Shown here in pieces: positions 18,387-27,047 of a stretch of DNA of 64,000 nt; within the stretch, counting starts at the first letter, position 1; each line of letters starts with the position of its first letter. Origin of the DNA: Gracilimonas sp017641085 (lineage in GTDB: Bacteria; Bacteroidota; Rhodothermia; Balneolales; Balneolaceae); NCBI RefSeq assembly GCF_046115515.1, contig NZ_CP175953.1. The stretch is one strand, 5' to 3'. Position numbers and translations under genes: made by a program. Below the pieces are notes generated by a model, which was not told the DNA's origin, did not search any database, and saw only the letters and a program-made list of their open reading frames with translations.

Positions 18387-19358
18387 ATGAAAACAAAGTA
18401 TAGAAACAGTGAAACAGATCCTGATTTTGATCTGGATGAATATATTCGTGAGAAAAGTCAGGAATCTGATAACGTTGCCTTTCAGCCTTTACCCCCTGAA
18501 GAAGATGATGGGTCCTTGTTTAAAAACGCAGTACTGATTTTCATGGTGTTTGCAGCATCATTCCTTTGGTACCACGATTGGAGTCCGGCCCGGGCATGGT
18601 CTTCCGTTTTTGGAAGCAATCAACAAAGTGTTAATGTCAATATTCCCGATATCAACATTAACATCCCTGATATTGACATCCCGGAGATGGCTCCTTTACC
18701 GGACTTTAGTTTTGAAGGAGGCTTTGCTGATTATTTAGTTGCCATAAATGAAGCTGGCTTGGATGACATCTATTCGAACTCAGGGTATCAGGCCTTATAC
18801 CAAACAGGGGTGCCTATCGAGTACCTGGAACAGCTAAATGAGGGCGGATATCTTGAGAATGACTTCTCCTATTCTGCCGTCATTGGTCTCTACAACAGTG
18901 GTGTGCCGATGGATTACATTAATGGACTGAACGATCTAAACTTGCTGGATGAATTCTCCTATTCAGCAATTATTGGATTATATAATTCCGGAGTTTCTTT
19001 AGACTATATTTCCAGCTTGAATGAGGCAGGTTACCTGGACGACTTTTCATATTCCGCAATAATTGGTCTCTATAACGGAGGGGTTTCTATCGATTACCTA
19101 AATGCCCTAAGCGAAAGTAATTTTATTGATCAATTTTCATATTCAGCTGTTATAGGAATGTACAATGGTGGGGTAAGCATTGATTATCTGAATCAGCTTT
19201 CTGAGAATAATTACCTTGATCAATTCTCCTATTCAGCAATCATCGGAATGTTTAATGCGGGGGTAACCGTAGATTATATAAACGGGTTAGCTGAAAGAGA
19301 TTTACTGGATGATTTGAACTACTCTGACATTATCAGGATGTACAATACGGACAGGTAA
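18387..19358 (+). CDS. Membrane protein with seven 30-residue repeats, copy 2 of a tandem pair
   Basis: This paralogue (323 aa) shares the N-terminal DPDFDLDEYIRE motif, the single membrane helix (about residues 45-63) and the repeat tail of the preceding gene. Its linker contains a short duplication, VNIPDININIPDIDIP. The tail has seven units of 30 residues with the core FSYSAIIGLYNSGVSLDYI. Units 2-6 are far more alike than those in copy 1, so they appear to have expanded recently by 90-base steps. It ends 84 bases before a convergent ABC transporter gene. The function is unknown. Confidence 0.7.
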   Translation: MKTKYRNSETDPDFDLDEYIREKSQESDNVAFQPLPPEEDDGSLFKNAVLIFMVFAASFLWYHDWSPARAWSSVFGSNQQSVNVNIPDININIPDIDIPEMAPLPDFSFEGGFADYLVAINEAGLDDIYSNSGYQALYQTGVPIEYLEQLNEGGYLENDFSYSAVIGLYNSGVPMDYINGLNDLNLLDEFSYSAIIGLYNSGVSLDYISSLNEAGYLDDFSYSAIIGLYNGGVSIDYLNALSESNFIDQFSYSAVIGMYNGGVSIDYLNQLSENNYLDQFSYSAIIGMFNAGVTVDYINGLAERDLLDDLNYSDIIRMYNTDR

Positions 19359-19387
19359 AGTTTCTAAGCACCAAATTCTAAATTAGC

Positions 19388-19438
19388 AGTGAGTAGTGAG
19401 TAGTGAGTAATATTTGAAATTTGAAGCTTGGAGCTTGG
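19388..19438. repeat. Two short heptamer tandem repeats
   Basis: AGTGAGT occurs three times in a row at 19388-19408, and AGCTTGG twice at 19425-19438. Both have a seven-base period. They lie in the 83-base gap between two convergent genes, where no other feature is evident. Confidence 0.6.
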
Positions 19439-19441
19439 AAT

Positions 19442-21229
19442 TTAAATAACCGTTGGTTGGTCTAAATCCCTGAACTGTAACTCGTACAAATGACTGTACA
19501 GCCCGTTTTGGCCTATCAATTCTACATGGGTTCCCTGTTCCACAATCTTTCCTTCGTCTAACACCAGGATTCTATCAGCATGCTGAACCGTGGATAGACG
19601 GTGAGCAATTACAAACGTGGTTCGGTTGGTCATGAGTCTCAATAAAGCTTCCTGAACCTGAGCCTCTGATTCGGAATCCAAAGAAGAAGTGGCTTCATCC
19701 AATAATAGAATAGCCGGATTCTTAAGAATAGCCCTTGCTATGGCCAGCCTTTGGCGCTGCCCGCCACTCAGTTTTACGCCCTTTTCACCAATTAATGAAT
19801 CGTAACCGTTTTCGGTTTGCATGATGAACTCATGGGCATTGGCATCCCTGGCAGCTTGAATAACTTCTTCTTTGGTGGCATCCAGTTTTCCATAGGTGAT
19901 GTTCTCCCGAATGGTGGTTCCAAACAAATGCACCTCTTGCGGTACTATAGAAATATGTTTGCGAAGGGATTTGAATTTCACTTCCTGAATATTGGTGCCA
20001 TCCACATAGATACTGCCTTTCTGAGGATCATAGAAACGGGGAATGAGATTGAGCAATGTTGTTTTACCCGCCCCGCTTGGTCCCACCAGGGCAATGGTTT
20101 TCCCGGCTTCAACTTTAAATGAGATCCCTTTCAGCACCTCTTTCTCTCCCTCATAACTGAACCATAGGCCTTTCACTTGCACTTCCCCATTTACTCCTTC
20201 GATATCATGAGCATCAGGGTTATTCTCTATTTCGGGGGTTTCTTCAAGCAGCTCAAAAATACGTTCTGAGGCCCCTGCTGCTGTATTCACAGCTGTATAA
20301 AGTCTGGAAGTTTGGCTTATAGATCTTGAAATATTCAGGGCATAGATAATGAAAGCAACTAAATCTCCGGCAGTGAGCCGATCAGCCAGAACTTCTTTTC
20401 CTCCATACCAGAAAATGATCACCAAAGTACTCATAAACATAATGCCGACACCCGACCAGAAAAGCTGAGTCAGTACCATCTTTCGCCGGGCCGTCTTAAA
20501 TAATTTCTCAACTGCGGTTTGATATCGGCCTACCTCATAGTCTTCCCGTACAAAAGCCTTCACCAGCCGGACAGCCCCGAGTGCATCTTCGGCAACAGCT
20601 GTGGAATCGGCCAGTTCATCCTGAATATCTTTGGAGAGATGGCGAATTTTCTGTCCGAAATAACGGGTTGCCAGTGTTACGAAAGGCACCGTCACAAAAA
20701 TCACCATACTTAAACGCCAGTTCAGAACTACCATCAACGAGACCGAGCCAATCAAAGAAAAAGAAATGGTGAGTAACTGAGGCAGTGAATCCGTCAATGC
20801 CGTTCGGATGGAGCCGACATCATTTGTTAACCGCGAGGTGATTTCCCCCAATCTGCGCTCCGCAAAAAACTTGAATCCCAGCCGATGCAGGTGTTCATAC
20901 ACTTTCTTTCGTAAATCGGTGACCACCCGCTCACCCACCCATTCCAGGTGATAATTCCCAAAAAATGAAAACGCAGCTTGCAGTATGAACAGCCCAAACA
21001 AACCGATAGCCAGCCAGTTCAGCAGTTCGTTATTGCCGGATTCAAATACCGCGTCCAGTAATTCACGAAGTCCTAACGGAACTGTAAGCCATACCGCTGA
21101 TGCCAGCAAAGTAACAACCGTTGCCGCATAGAAACGAAGCCGGTACGGTTTGCTCAGCGCAAATATCTGCTTCAGCGTTTGCCAAAGCGACTTTATGGAT
21201 TTATGATCGTTCTCGGGTTTCTTAGTCAT
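19442..21229 (-). CDS. ABC exporter, fused membrane and ATPase domains (MsbA-like)
   Basis: The 595-aa half-transporter has six membrane helices in residues 30-320 (type I exporter fold), followed by the ATPase domain. Walker A is GPSGAGKTT at 383-391, the signature is LSGGQ at 487-491, Walker B is ILLLDE at 507-512, and the switch His lies in IAHRLS. It would act as a homodimer in the inner membrane to export a lipid, drug or peptide. Members of this group are often called MsbA or multidrug exporters, but the substrate cannot be told. No partner half-transporter lies nearby, and it is transcribed alone. Confidence 0.9.
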   Translation of the reverse strand: MTKKPENDHKSIKSLWQTLKQIFALSKPYRLRFYAATVVTLLASAVWLTVPLGLRELLDAVFESGNNELLNWLAIGLFGLFILQAAFSFFGNYHLEWVGERVVTDLRKKVYEHLHRLGFKFFAERRLGEITSRLTNDVGSIRTALTDSLPQLLTISFSLIGSVSLMVVLNWRLSMVIFVTVPFVTLATRYFGQKIRHLSKDIQDELADSTAVAEDALGAVRLVKAFVREDYEVGRYQTAVEKLFKTARRKMVLTQLFWSGVGIMFMSTLVIIFWYGGKEVLADRLTAGDLVAFIIYALNISRSISQTSRLYTAVNTAAGASERIFELLEETPEIENNPDAHDIEGVNGEVQVKGLWFSYEGEKEVLKGISFKVEAGKTIALVGPSGAGKTTLLNLIPRFYDPQKGSIYVDGTNIQEVKFKSLRKHISIVPQEVHLFGTTIRENITYGKLDATKEEVIQAARDANAHEFIMQTENGYDSLIGEKGVKLSGGQRQRLAIARAILKNPAILLLDEATSSLDSESEAQVQEALLRLMTNRTTFVIAHRLSTVQHADRILVLDEGKIVEQGTHVELIGQNGLYSHLYELQFRDLDQPTVI

Positions 21230-21400
21230 GGGCTTGGTTTGATGGCATCAACAATAAAGCACCTCTTTTTGGTTTCCGCAATAGTATCCAAATATCGTGC
21301 CGCAGTATTAATCTCTGCCATTTAAATAAATGCAATTCATTTGAGATTTTTTGTCTTCAAATCACTATCTATACTAAAACTTAAATCTATTTTTCAGATT

Positions 21401-21898
21401 ATGGATAGTGAAATTCTGACGTGGATTTTTTTAATCGGGGGCGTTCTTTTGATGTTCCTCGAAGCTGCCCTTCCCGGAGGCGTTGCTTTCCTGCTTGGCT
21501 TTAGTGGTTTAGGAGTTGGTATCCTTCGGTACTTTGGCTTTTTGGAGGATCCTTTTACCGCAGCTTTTGTGTGGCTGATGTCATCAACCATTCTGACTAT
21601 CGCCATCCGGCCTTTTATCAACAAATATTTTAAAGGGGAAACTTCCTATAAATTCGCCGATGAAGATTACGAGGCCATGGATCAGATTGCAGAAGTCACA
21701 GAGCCTATCAACGATCTCGATAATGAAGGGCGTATTCGGTTTCAGGGGATATCCTGGCAGGCGCGGTCGCTGGAGGGTGATATTCCGACCGGCGTACAGG
21801 TGCGCATCAAATACCGGGATAATACAACCTGGATTGTAGAGCCGGTGGATATCATCGACTCAAAGAAAAATCAACTTAAAGACTCAAACAAAAGCTAA
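21401..21898 (+). CDS. NfeD-family membrane protein
   Basis: The 165-aa protein has two or three membrane helices in residues 4-75 (ILTWIFLIGGVLLMFLEAAL, then the Gly-rich GFSGLGVGIL), followed by a soluble OB-fold domain. In that domain, IRFQGISWQARS and VRIKYRDNTTWIVEPVD are typical of short NfeD/YbbK proteins. These proteins work with stomatin-like SPFH partners. I chose the ATG at 21401 over an upstream TTG because the membrane segment starts right after it. It leads a tight three-gene operon, with one base between its stop codon and the next ATG. Confidence 0.85.
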   Translation: MDSEILTWIFLIGGVLLMFLEAALPGGVAFLLGFSGLGVGILRYFGFLEDPFTAAFVWLMSSTILTIAIRPFINKYFKGETSYKFADEDYEAMDQIAEVTEPINDLDNEGRIRFQGISWQARSLEGDIPTGVQVRIKYRDNTTWIVEPVDIIDSKKNQLKDSNKS

Positions 21899-21899
21899 T

Positions 21900-22856
21900 A
21901 TGTTGTGGACCACAATTTTAGTAATCATCGTTTTATCCTACTTCGTGCTCACCCGGCTGTTTCAGATTGTGGAGATGCGAGAAGAAGTTATTCAGGAACG
22001 GCTGGGTAAATACAAAAAGACACTTAAACCCGGTTTTCACTTTCTGATTCCCTTTGTTGACCGGCCGGCCTACAGCCAGGAAATGCGGGAACAGGTACTG
22101 GATGTACCGAGCCAAACCTGTATCACCAAAGACAATATTGAAGTGTCCGTGGATGGATTGGTTTACCTTAAGGTGATGAATTCACACAAGGCCAGCTATG
22201 GTATCTCCGATTACCAGGCGGCAGCTGTGAACCTGGCCCAAACCACCATGCGGAGCGAAATCGGTAAAATGACCCTGGATGACACCTTCTCAGAACGGGA
22301 AAAAATGAATGAGAATATTGTTCGTGAAATTGATAAAGCTGCTGATCCTTGGGGCATTAAAGTGATGCGGTATGAAATAAAGAATATCCGGCCATCCGGT
22401 GAGATTGTGGACACTATGGAGCGGCAGATGGAAGCCGAACGAGCTAAACGAGCTGAGATTACAAACTCTGAAGGTCACCGGCAGGCACGCATCTATGAAT
22501 CGGAAGGAGAACAACAAAGCCAGGTACTGATTTCAGAAGCGCAAAGACAGCGACGAATAAATGAAGCCAAAGGTCGTGCTAAAGAAATTGAGCTGGTTGC
22601 CAATGCAACGGCCAAAGGCCTTCGAAGAGTAGCAGAAGCCATTGATAAACCCGGTGGTGAACTGGCCGTGAAAACCAAACTGGTAGAACAATACATCAAA
22701 CAATTTGGGAATATCATCCAAAACTCCAATGTATCCGTTCTGCCTACCGAAACGGCGAATCTCAAAACCTTTTTTGAAGGGGTAAGTACCATCAGCGATC
22801 ATACCAAAAATCCATCCGCCAAAAGAACCAGAACATCTAATAAAGGAGAGCAATAA
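21900..22856 (+). CDS. SPFH/Band 7 stomatin-like protein, QmcA type, copy 1
   Basis: This 318-aa protein has one N-terminal membrane helix (about residues 2-20) and an SPFH domain with EERLGKYKKTLKPG- and FVDRPAYS-type signatures. A long charged coiled coil (about 175-250, rich in Glu, Arg and Ala) drives oligomerisation. Such proteins build large ring or cage assemblies in membrane microdomains with NfeD partners and can regulate FtsH-type proteolysis. It is flanked by its NfeD partner and by a second SPFH protein two bases downstream. Confidence 0.9.
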   Translation: MLWTTILVIIVLSYFVLTRLFQIVEMREEVIQERLGKYKKTLKPGFHFLIPFVDRPAYSQEMREQVLDVPSQTCITKDNIEVSVDGLVYLKVMNSHKASYGISDYQAAAVNLAQTTMRSEIGKMTLDDTFSEREKMNENIVREIDKAADPWGIKVMRYEIKNIRPSGEIVDTMERQMEAERAKRAEITNSEGHRQARIYESEGEQQSQVLISEAQRQRRINEAKGRAKEIELVANATAKGLRRVAEAIDKPGGELAVKTKLVEQYIKQFGNIIQNSNVSVLPTETANLKTFFEGVSTISDHTKNPSAKRTRTSNKGEQ

Positions 22857-22858
22857 TC

Positions 22859-23800
22859 ATGGAAATCATGGAGACAATCAGTCAGATTTTATTAGGTGCA
22901 TTTTCGGTTTATGTGATGTACAAATTCATACGTTCGCTGCGGCTGGTACCTAACCAGTATGCATACATTGTTGAACGATTGGGTAATTATCAGAAAACAC
23001 TTGGGCCGGGTTTTCACGCCCTTATCCCTTTTGTTGACAAGGTAGTTTACAAGCAGGACTTACGCGAAGAAACCATTGAGGTAGAACCTCAGGAGTGCTT
23101 CACCAAAGACAACGTAAAGGTTGAAGTTGATGGAGTCATTTACCTGAGCGTTATGGATCCCGTTAATGCCAGTTATGGAGTAACTAACTACCGCTATGCG
23201 GCCGTACAACTGGCTCAAACTACTACACGATCGGTTCTGGGTAATATGGAACTGGATCAAACCTTTGAAGAACGGGCTGCAATGAGCCGTGAAGTGGTGA
23301 GTGTGCTCAGCGAAGTAGAACAGCTTTGGGGAATTAAGGTGCACCGGTATGAAATCAAGAACATTCTTACCCCTCGCACCGTCCAGAAAGCTATGGAGCG
23401 ACAAATGACTGCGGAACGGGACCGCCGGGCCATCATCGCAACTTCTGAGGGTGTGAAAGGCTCTAAAGTAAATGATGCCGAAGGTATGAAAGCCGAAATC
23501 ATCAATATTTCAGAAGCGGAAATGCAGCGGCGCATCAACGAAGCTGAGGGACAGGCAGAAGAAATATTAGCGATTGCCGAAGCTACGGCTAAATCCATTG
23601 AGGAAATTGCCGGTGCCCTTGCTCAACCCAAAGGAACCGAAGCTATGCGGCTTCAGCTTTCAGAGCAATATCTGGATGTACTATCCGGACTGGGCCGAAA
23701 TGAAAACAACGTGATCTTACCTAAAGATATCTCTAACTACGATGCCATAATGGAGGGATTATCGCTGGGAGAAATAACGGTTAACAAAAAAGAAAGCTGA
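22859..23800 (+). CDS. SPFH/Band 7 stomatin-like protein, QmcA type, copy 2
   Basis: This 313-aa paralogue of the preceding gene has the same order: a membrane helix (about residues 8-24), an SPFH domain (VERLGNYQKTLGPGFHALIP, then DNVKVEVDGVIYL) and an Ala/Glu-rich coiled coil (about 170-250). The two copies share phrases such as YGV/YGI-plus-Y and the AQTT.RS motif but differ in their tails, so mixed oligomers are plausible. It is the last gene of the operon and is followed by a strong terminator. Confidence 0.9.
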   Translation: MEIMETISQILLGAFSVYVMYKFIRSLRLVPNQYAYIVERLGNYQKTLGPGFHALIPFVDKVVYKQDLREETIEVEPQECFTKDNVKVEVDGVIYLSVMDPVNASYGVTNYRYAAVQLAQTTTRSVLGNMELDQTFEERAAMSREVVSVLSEVEQLWGIKVHRYEIKNILTPRTVQKAMERQMTAERDRRAIIATSEGVKGSKVNDAEGMKAEIINISEAEMQRRINEAEGQAEEILAIAEATAKSIEEIAGALAQPKGTEAMRLQLSEQYLDVLSGLGRNENNVILPKDISNYDAIMEGLSLGEITVNKKES

Positions 23801-23824
23801 TCTATAAAACCGGTTAACGATTTC

Positions 23825-23858
23825 AGGGCAATTCATAAATCATGAATTGCCCTTTTTT
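23825..23858 (+). terminator. Rho-independent terminator of the NfeD-SPFH operon
   Basis: AGGGCAATTCAT and ATGAATTGCCCT form a perfect 12-bp stem around a 5-base loop, followed at once by a run of T. It lies 24 bases after the last stop codon of the operon. Confidence 0.9.
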
Positions 23859-23928
23859 ATTATTTATATTCTTTGCCGCTTACAAGACCAATAATTGAAA
23901 CTATCTATTCACTACAAAAAATCAGGAA

Positions 23929-25665
23929 ATGAACGCATTAGATTCGGCTGTACAAAACAAAATTAACGAATGGTTGGAAGGAAGTTATGACGAGGAAACC
24001 AAAGCAGCGATCCGCCAAAAACTGGATGACAAGCAATTTGATGAGCTGACCGATGCGTTCTACAAAGACCTGGAATTTGGCACCGGCGGACTTCGCGGAA
24101 TTATGGGTATCGGTTCAAACCGGGTCAACAAATACACCTTTGGGATTGCCACCCAGGGGCTCAGCAATTTTCTGAAGAAAGAATACCCCGGCCGGGAACT
24201 AAAGGTGGCGATTGCTCACGACTGCCGGAATAATTCCGAGAAACTGGCTAAAGTAGTGGCCGATGTGTTTTCAGCTAATGGTATAAAAGTGTTCTTTTTT
24301 GATGCACTCCGTCCTACTCCCGAACTTTCTTTCGCCATTCGGGAATTAGGCTGCCAAAGCGGGGTAATGCTGACCGCTTCTCACAATCCCAAAGAGTATA
24401 ACGGCTACAAAGCCTACGATGCCAATGGTGGTCAATTTGTATATCCGTACGACAAAATGGTGATGGAAGAAGTGCAAAAAATCGAAAGCGTTGATGAGGT
24501 CAATTTTGCCGGTAACGATGATCTGATTGAAGTAATCGGCCGGGATATGGACGAAAAGTACCTGAAAGCACTGGCAGATTTGTCAGTATCAAAGGATGCT
24601 ATTGAAAGACAGAAAGACCTGAAAATCGTTTTCTCTCCCATCCATGGCACCTCCCGAAAACTGGTTCCGGATGTGTTGAAAAGATACGGCTTCGAAAATG
24701 TTACTCTTGTAGAAGAGCAAATGACGGTTGACGGCAACTTCCCTACCGTTGTGTATCCGAATCCCGAGGAGAAAGAAGCCCTGAACATGGCCCTGGAAAA
24801 GGCCAAAGAAATTGACGCCGACCTGGTTATGGCTACCGATCCTGATGCGGATCGGGTGGGCATTGCCGTAAAAAACATGAACGGAGATTTTGTACTCTTG
24901 AACGGTAATCAGACCGGTTCTCTCATCATCAATTACATGCTTACCGCTTGGGAAGAAGCCGGAAAAATCACCGGAAATGAGTACATCGTTAAAACCGTGG
25001 TTACCTCATATCTCATCGACCGCATAGCCAAATCAAAGGGTGTTGAATGTTTCAATACGCTCACCGGCTTCAAATATATTGGCGAGCTGATGACCCAACT
25101 TGAAGGGAGAAAGCAGTTTATAGCGGGTGGGGAAGAAAGCTACGGCTACCTGATTGGCGATCATGTAAGAGATAAAGACGCTGTGGTTTCCTGTGCCATT
25201 ATTGCTGAAATGACCGCTTTCTATAAAGATCAGGGTACCAGCTTATACGAGGCTATGTTGGATATGTATGTTGAACACGGATTATTCCGTGAAAACCTGG
25301 TTTCTGTTACTAAGAAAGGAAAATCGGGCGCAGAAGAAATTCAACAGATGATGATGAATTTCAGAGCAAATCCACCGAAAAAATTAGGTGGTTCACAGGT
25401 GGTGACGGTTAAAGATTACCAAACAGCCAAAGAGAAAAATATGGCTACCGGTGAGATTAAGGACATTGACCTCCCCAAATCGAACGTCCTTCAGTTTATT
25501 ACGGAAGATGGCGCTATCGTTTCGGCAAGGCCTTCGGGTACGGAGCCTAAAATTAAATTCTACTGCAGCGTGAATACCAACCTGATGAGTGCAGAAGATT
25601 ACAATCAGGTAGCAGCCACTCTTGACAAAAAAATAGAGATGATGATTGAAGGACTGAAGAATTAA
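23929..25665 (+). CDS. Phospho-sugar mutase (phosphoglucomutase/phosphomannomutase family)
   Basis: The 578-aa cytosolic enzyme moves phosphate between C1 and C6 of a hexose, linking glycolysis to polysaccharide and envelope sugar synthesis. The catalytic serine is S151 in TASHNP, the magnesium loop is DPDADR at 304-309, the sugar-binding loop is GGEESYGY at 400-407, and the phosphate-binding loop is RPSGTEPK near the C-terminus. The early GTGGLRG (51-57) is typical of this long PGM/PMM group. Sugar preference cannot be decided. It appears monocistronic. Confidence 0.93.
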   Translation: MNALDSAVQNKINEWLEGSYDEETKAAIRQKLDDKQFDELTDAFYKDLEFGTGGLRGIMGIGSNRVNKYTFGIATQGLSNFLKKEYPGRELKVAIAHDCRNNSEKLAKVVADVFSANGIKVFFFDALRPTPELSFAIRELGCQSGVMLTASHNPKEYNGYKAYDANGGQFVYPYDKMVMEEVQKIESVDEVNFAGNDDLIEVIGRDMDEKYLKALADLSVSKDAIERQKDLKIVFSPIHGTSRKLVPDVLKRYGFENVTLVEEQMTVDGNFPTVVYPNPEEKEALNMALEKAKEIDADLVMATDPDADRVGIAVKNMNGDFVLLNGNQTGSLIINYMLTAWEEAGKITGNEYIVKTVVTSYLIDRIAKSKGVECFNTLTGFKYIGELMTQLEGRKQFIAGGEESYGYLIGDHVRDKDAVVSCAIIAEMTAFYKDQGTSLYEAMLDMYVEHGLFRENLVSVTKKGKSGAEEIQQMMMNFRANPPKKLGGSQVVTVKDYQTAKEKNMATGEIKDIDLPKSNVLQFITEDGAIVSARPSGTEPKIKFYCSVNTNLMSAEDYNQVAATLDKKIEMMIEGLKN

Positions 25666-25777
25666 TTTCTTACCTCTACATCAAAATTCTTGAATTATTA
25701 AATCGTGCCCGGTAGGTGTAACCGGACTTTACTTTCATGGTAAAACCTTATTAATTATTCAGTATGATTTACAACAT

Positions 25778-25793
25778 CTGTGGAACACCACAG
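25778..25793 (+). promoter_or_regulatory. Hairpin in the leader of the eRF1-like gene
   Basis: CTGTGG and CCACAG form a perfect 6-bp stem with the loop AACA, 53 bases before the ATG. A second small stem (CCGGT/ACCGG) lies further upstream near 25709-25724 and may instead end transcription of the mutase gene. A Shine-Dalgarno-like GAGG sits eight bases before the ATG, which is unusual in this window. A regulatory role for the hairpin is a guess. Confidence 0.3.
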
Positions 25794-25846
25794 GTCTGAT
25801 TTTGTTGTATTAGTACAATTCAATCTAAATTAATGAGGTTATTATT

Positions 25847-26992
25847 ATGAGTGTAGTGAAAAGAGATACCATTGAGAAACTTATCAATGAAACCAAAGAC
25901 ATCAACGTCACTATATTTTTACCAACTCATAAAACCGGCGAAGAAGGCAAACAAGATTCCATACGACTTAAGAATCTCATCCAAAAAGCAAAAAATGAAC
26001 TTATAGAAAAGGGATGGCAAGAGAACAGAGCTGAAGAACTCTTTAAGAAAGTTCAGTCTAAAACCGAAGAGAATCAGTTTTGGTTACATCAGGATAAGGG
26101 CCTGGCGTTATACATCAACGAAGATTATTTCGACTTTTTTAAGATCCCGGTGAGTCCCGAAGAAAATTATTATATCGCTGAAAACTTTTTAATTACTCCC
26201 CTTCTCGAGCTTCAGAATCATCACGGCATTTACCATGTGCTGATGCTGAGCCAGAATGAGACCAAAATGTTTAAGGTTGCCCCCGACGTAACTACCAAAG
26301 TTGAGTTTGAAAGTGTTCCCACCAGTATGGAAGAACACCTCAAGTATCACGTTCATGAACGATCGATACAGCAGCATACCGGCACCGGGGGTAAGAACGC
26401 AATGTTCCACGGACAGGGCGGAGATACCAATGAAGATGATAAGGAGCTAGAGCTCTTCATTAAGCATATTGAAAACAAGGTTACCAAGTACCTGAAAAAG
26501 GAAAACGGGCCTCTTATTGTCGCAGGGCCTGAAAAGATGGTTGCCTACTACAAAAAAGCCAACAAATATTCTAACGTTTTAGACGAATCCATTAGAGGTA
26601 ATGTTGATAATAAAAGCGCACAGGAAATAGCTGATGAATCCTGGGAGATTGCCAGAAATTATTTCCAACAAGATATCCAAAGTGATATCGAGCGTTTCAA
26701 TGACCTGCAGGGCAGCGCGTTAATTTCCACGGAAATCGAGGAAATTGTGAAGAGTGCCTATTACGGTAAAGTGGATACTTTATTTGTGCCCATGGGTCAT
26801 CGCCAGTTCGGTGTGTTCCATCCTGATGAAAACCGGGTGGATATGTCAGAATCGCTTAATGGTGAGGCCGTGGATCTGATTAACTATGCGGCCATTTCGG
26901 CCATCCGTACCGGAAGTACGCTGTATGGATTGCCGCAGGCTGAAGTTCCCAAGAACTCAGGATTAGCAGCTATTTATCGCTATAAAAGCTAA
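25847..26992 (+). CDS. Bacterial eRF1-like (baeRF-type) protein
   Basis: The 381-aa protein resembles the bacterial relatives of archaeo-eukaryotic release factor 1, seen in the NVTIFLPTHKTG start, the central beta-rich domain and the C-terminal alpha-beta domain (TLFVPMGHRQFGVF). Between domains 1 and 2 lies FHGQGGDTNEDD, with GQGG at 189-192. It recalls the GGQ loop that triggers peptide release in eRF1, though the order differs. These proteins are thought to work on stalled ribosomes or in stress responses, but their biochemistry is poorly known. It is monocistronic and followed by a strong terminator. Confidence 0.7.
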   Translation: MSVVKRDTIEKLINETKDINVTIFLPTHKTGEEGKQDSIRLKNLIQKAKNELIEKGWQENRAEELFKKVQSKTEENQFWLHQDKGLALYINEDYFDFFKIPVSPEENYYIAENFLITPLLELQNHHGIYHVLMLSQNETKMFKVAPDVTTKVEFESVPTSMEEHLKYHVHERSIQQHTGTGGKNAMFHGQGGDTNEDDKELELFIKHIENKVTKYLKKENGPLIVAGPEKMVAYYKKANKYSNVLDESIRGNVDNKSAQEIADESWEIARNYFQQDIQSDIERFNDLQGSALISTEIEEIVKSAYYGKVDTLFVPMGHRQFGVFHPDENRVDMSESLNGEAVDLINYAAISAIRTGSTLYGLPQAEVPKNSGLAAIYRYKS

Positions 26993-27010
26993 TCCCACAC
27001 TCTTTTTCTC

Positions 27011-27047
27011 AGGCCGGAATGAATGACAAATTCTTCCGGCCTTTTTT
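27011..27047. terminator. Terminator between convergent genes
   Basis: AGGCCGGAA and TTCCGGCCT form a 9-bp stem with a 14-base loop and a following T-run, on the strand of the eRF1-like gene. The T-run reaches into the stop codon of the convergent sensor gene. On the opposite strand the stem has no T-run, so it mainly serves the upstream gene. Confidence 0.85.

Noticed and set aside
17492..19358. Toxin-immunity or phage-defence reading of the repeat-protein pair
   Set aside because: No nuclease, NTPase or toxin motif is present and the genes are near-duplicates, so a defence label would be invention.
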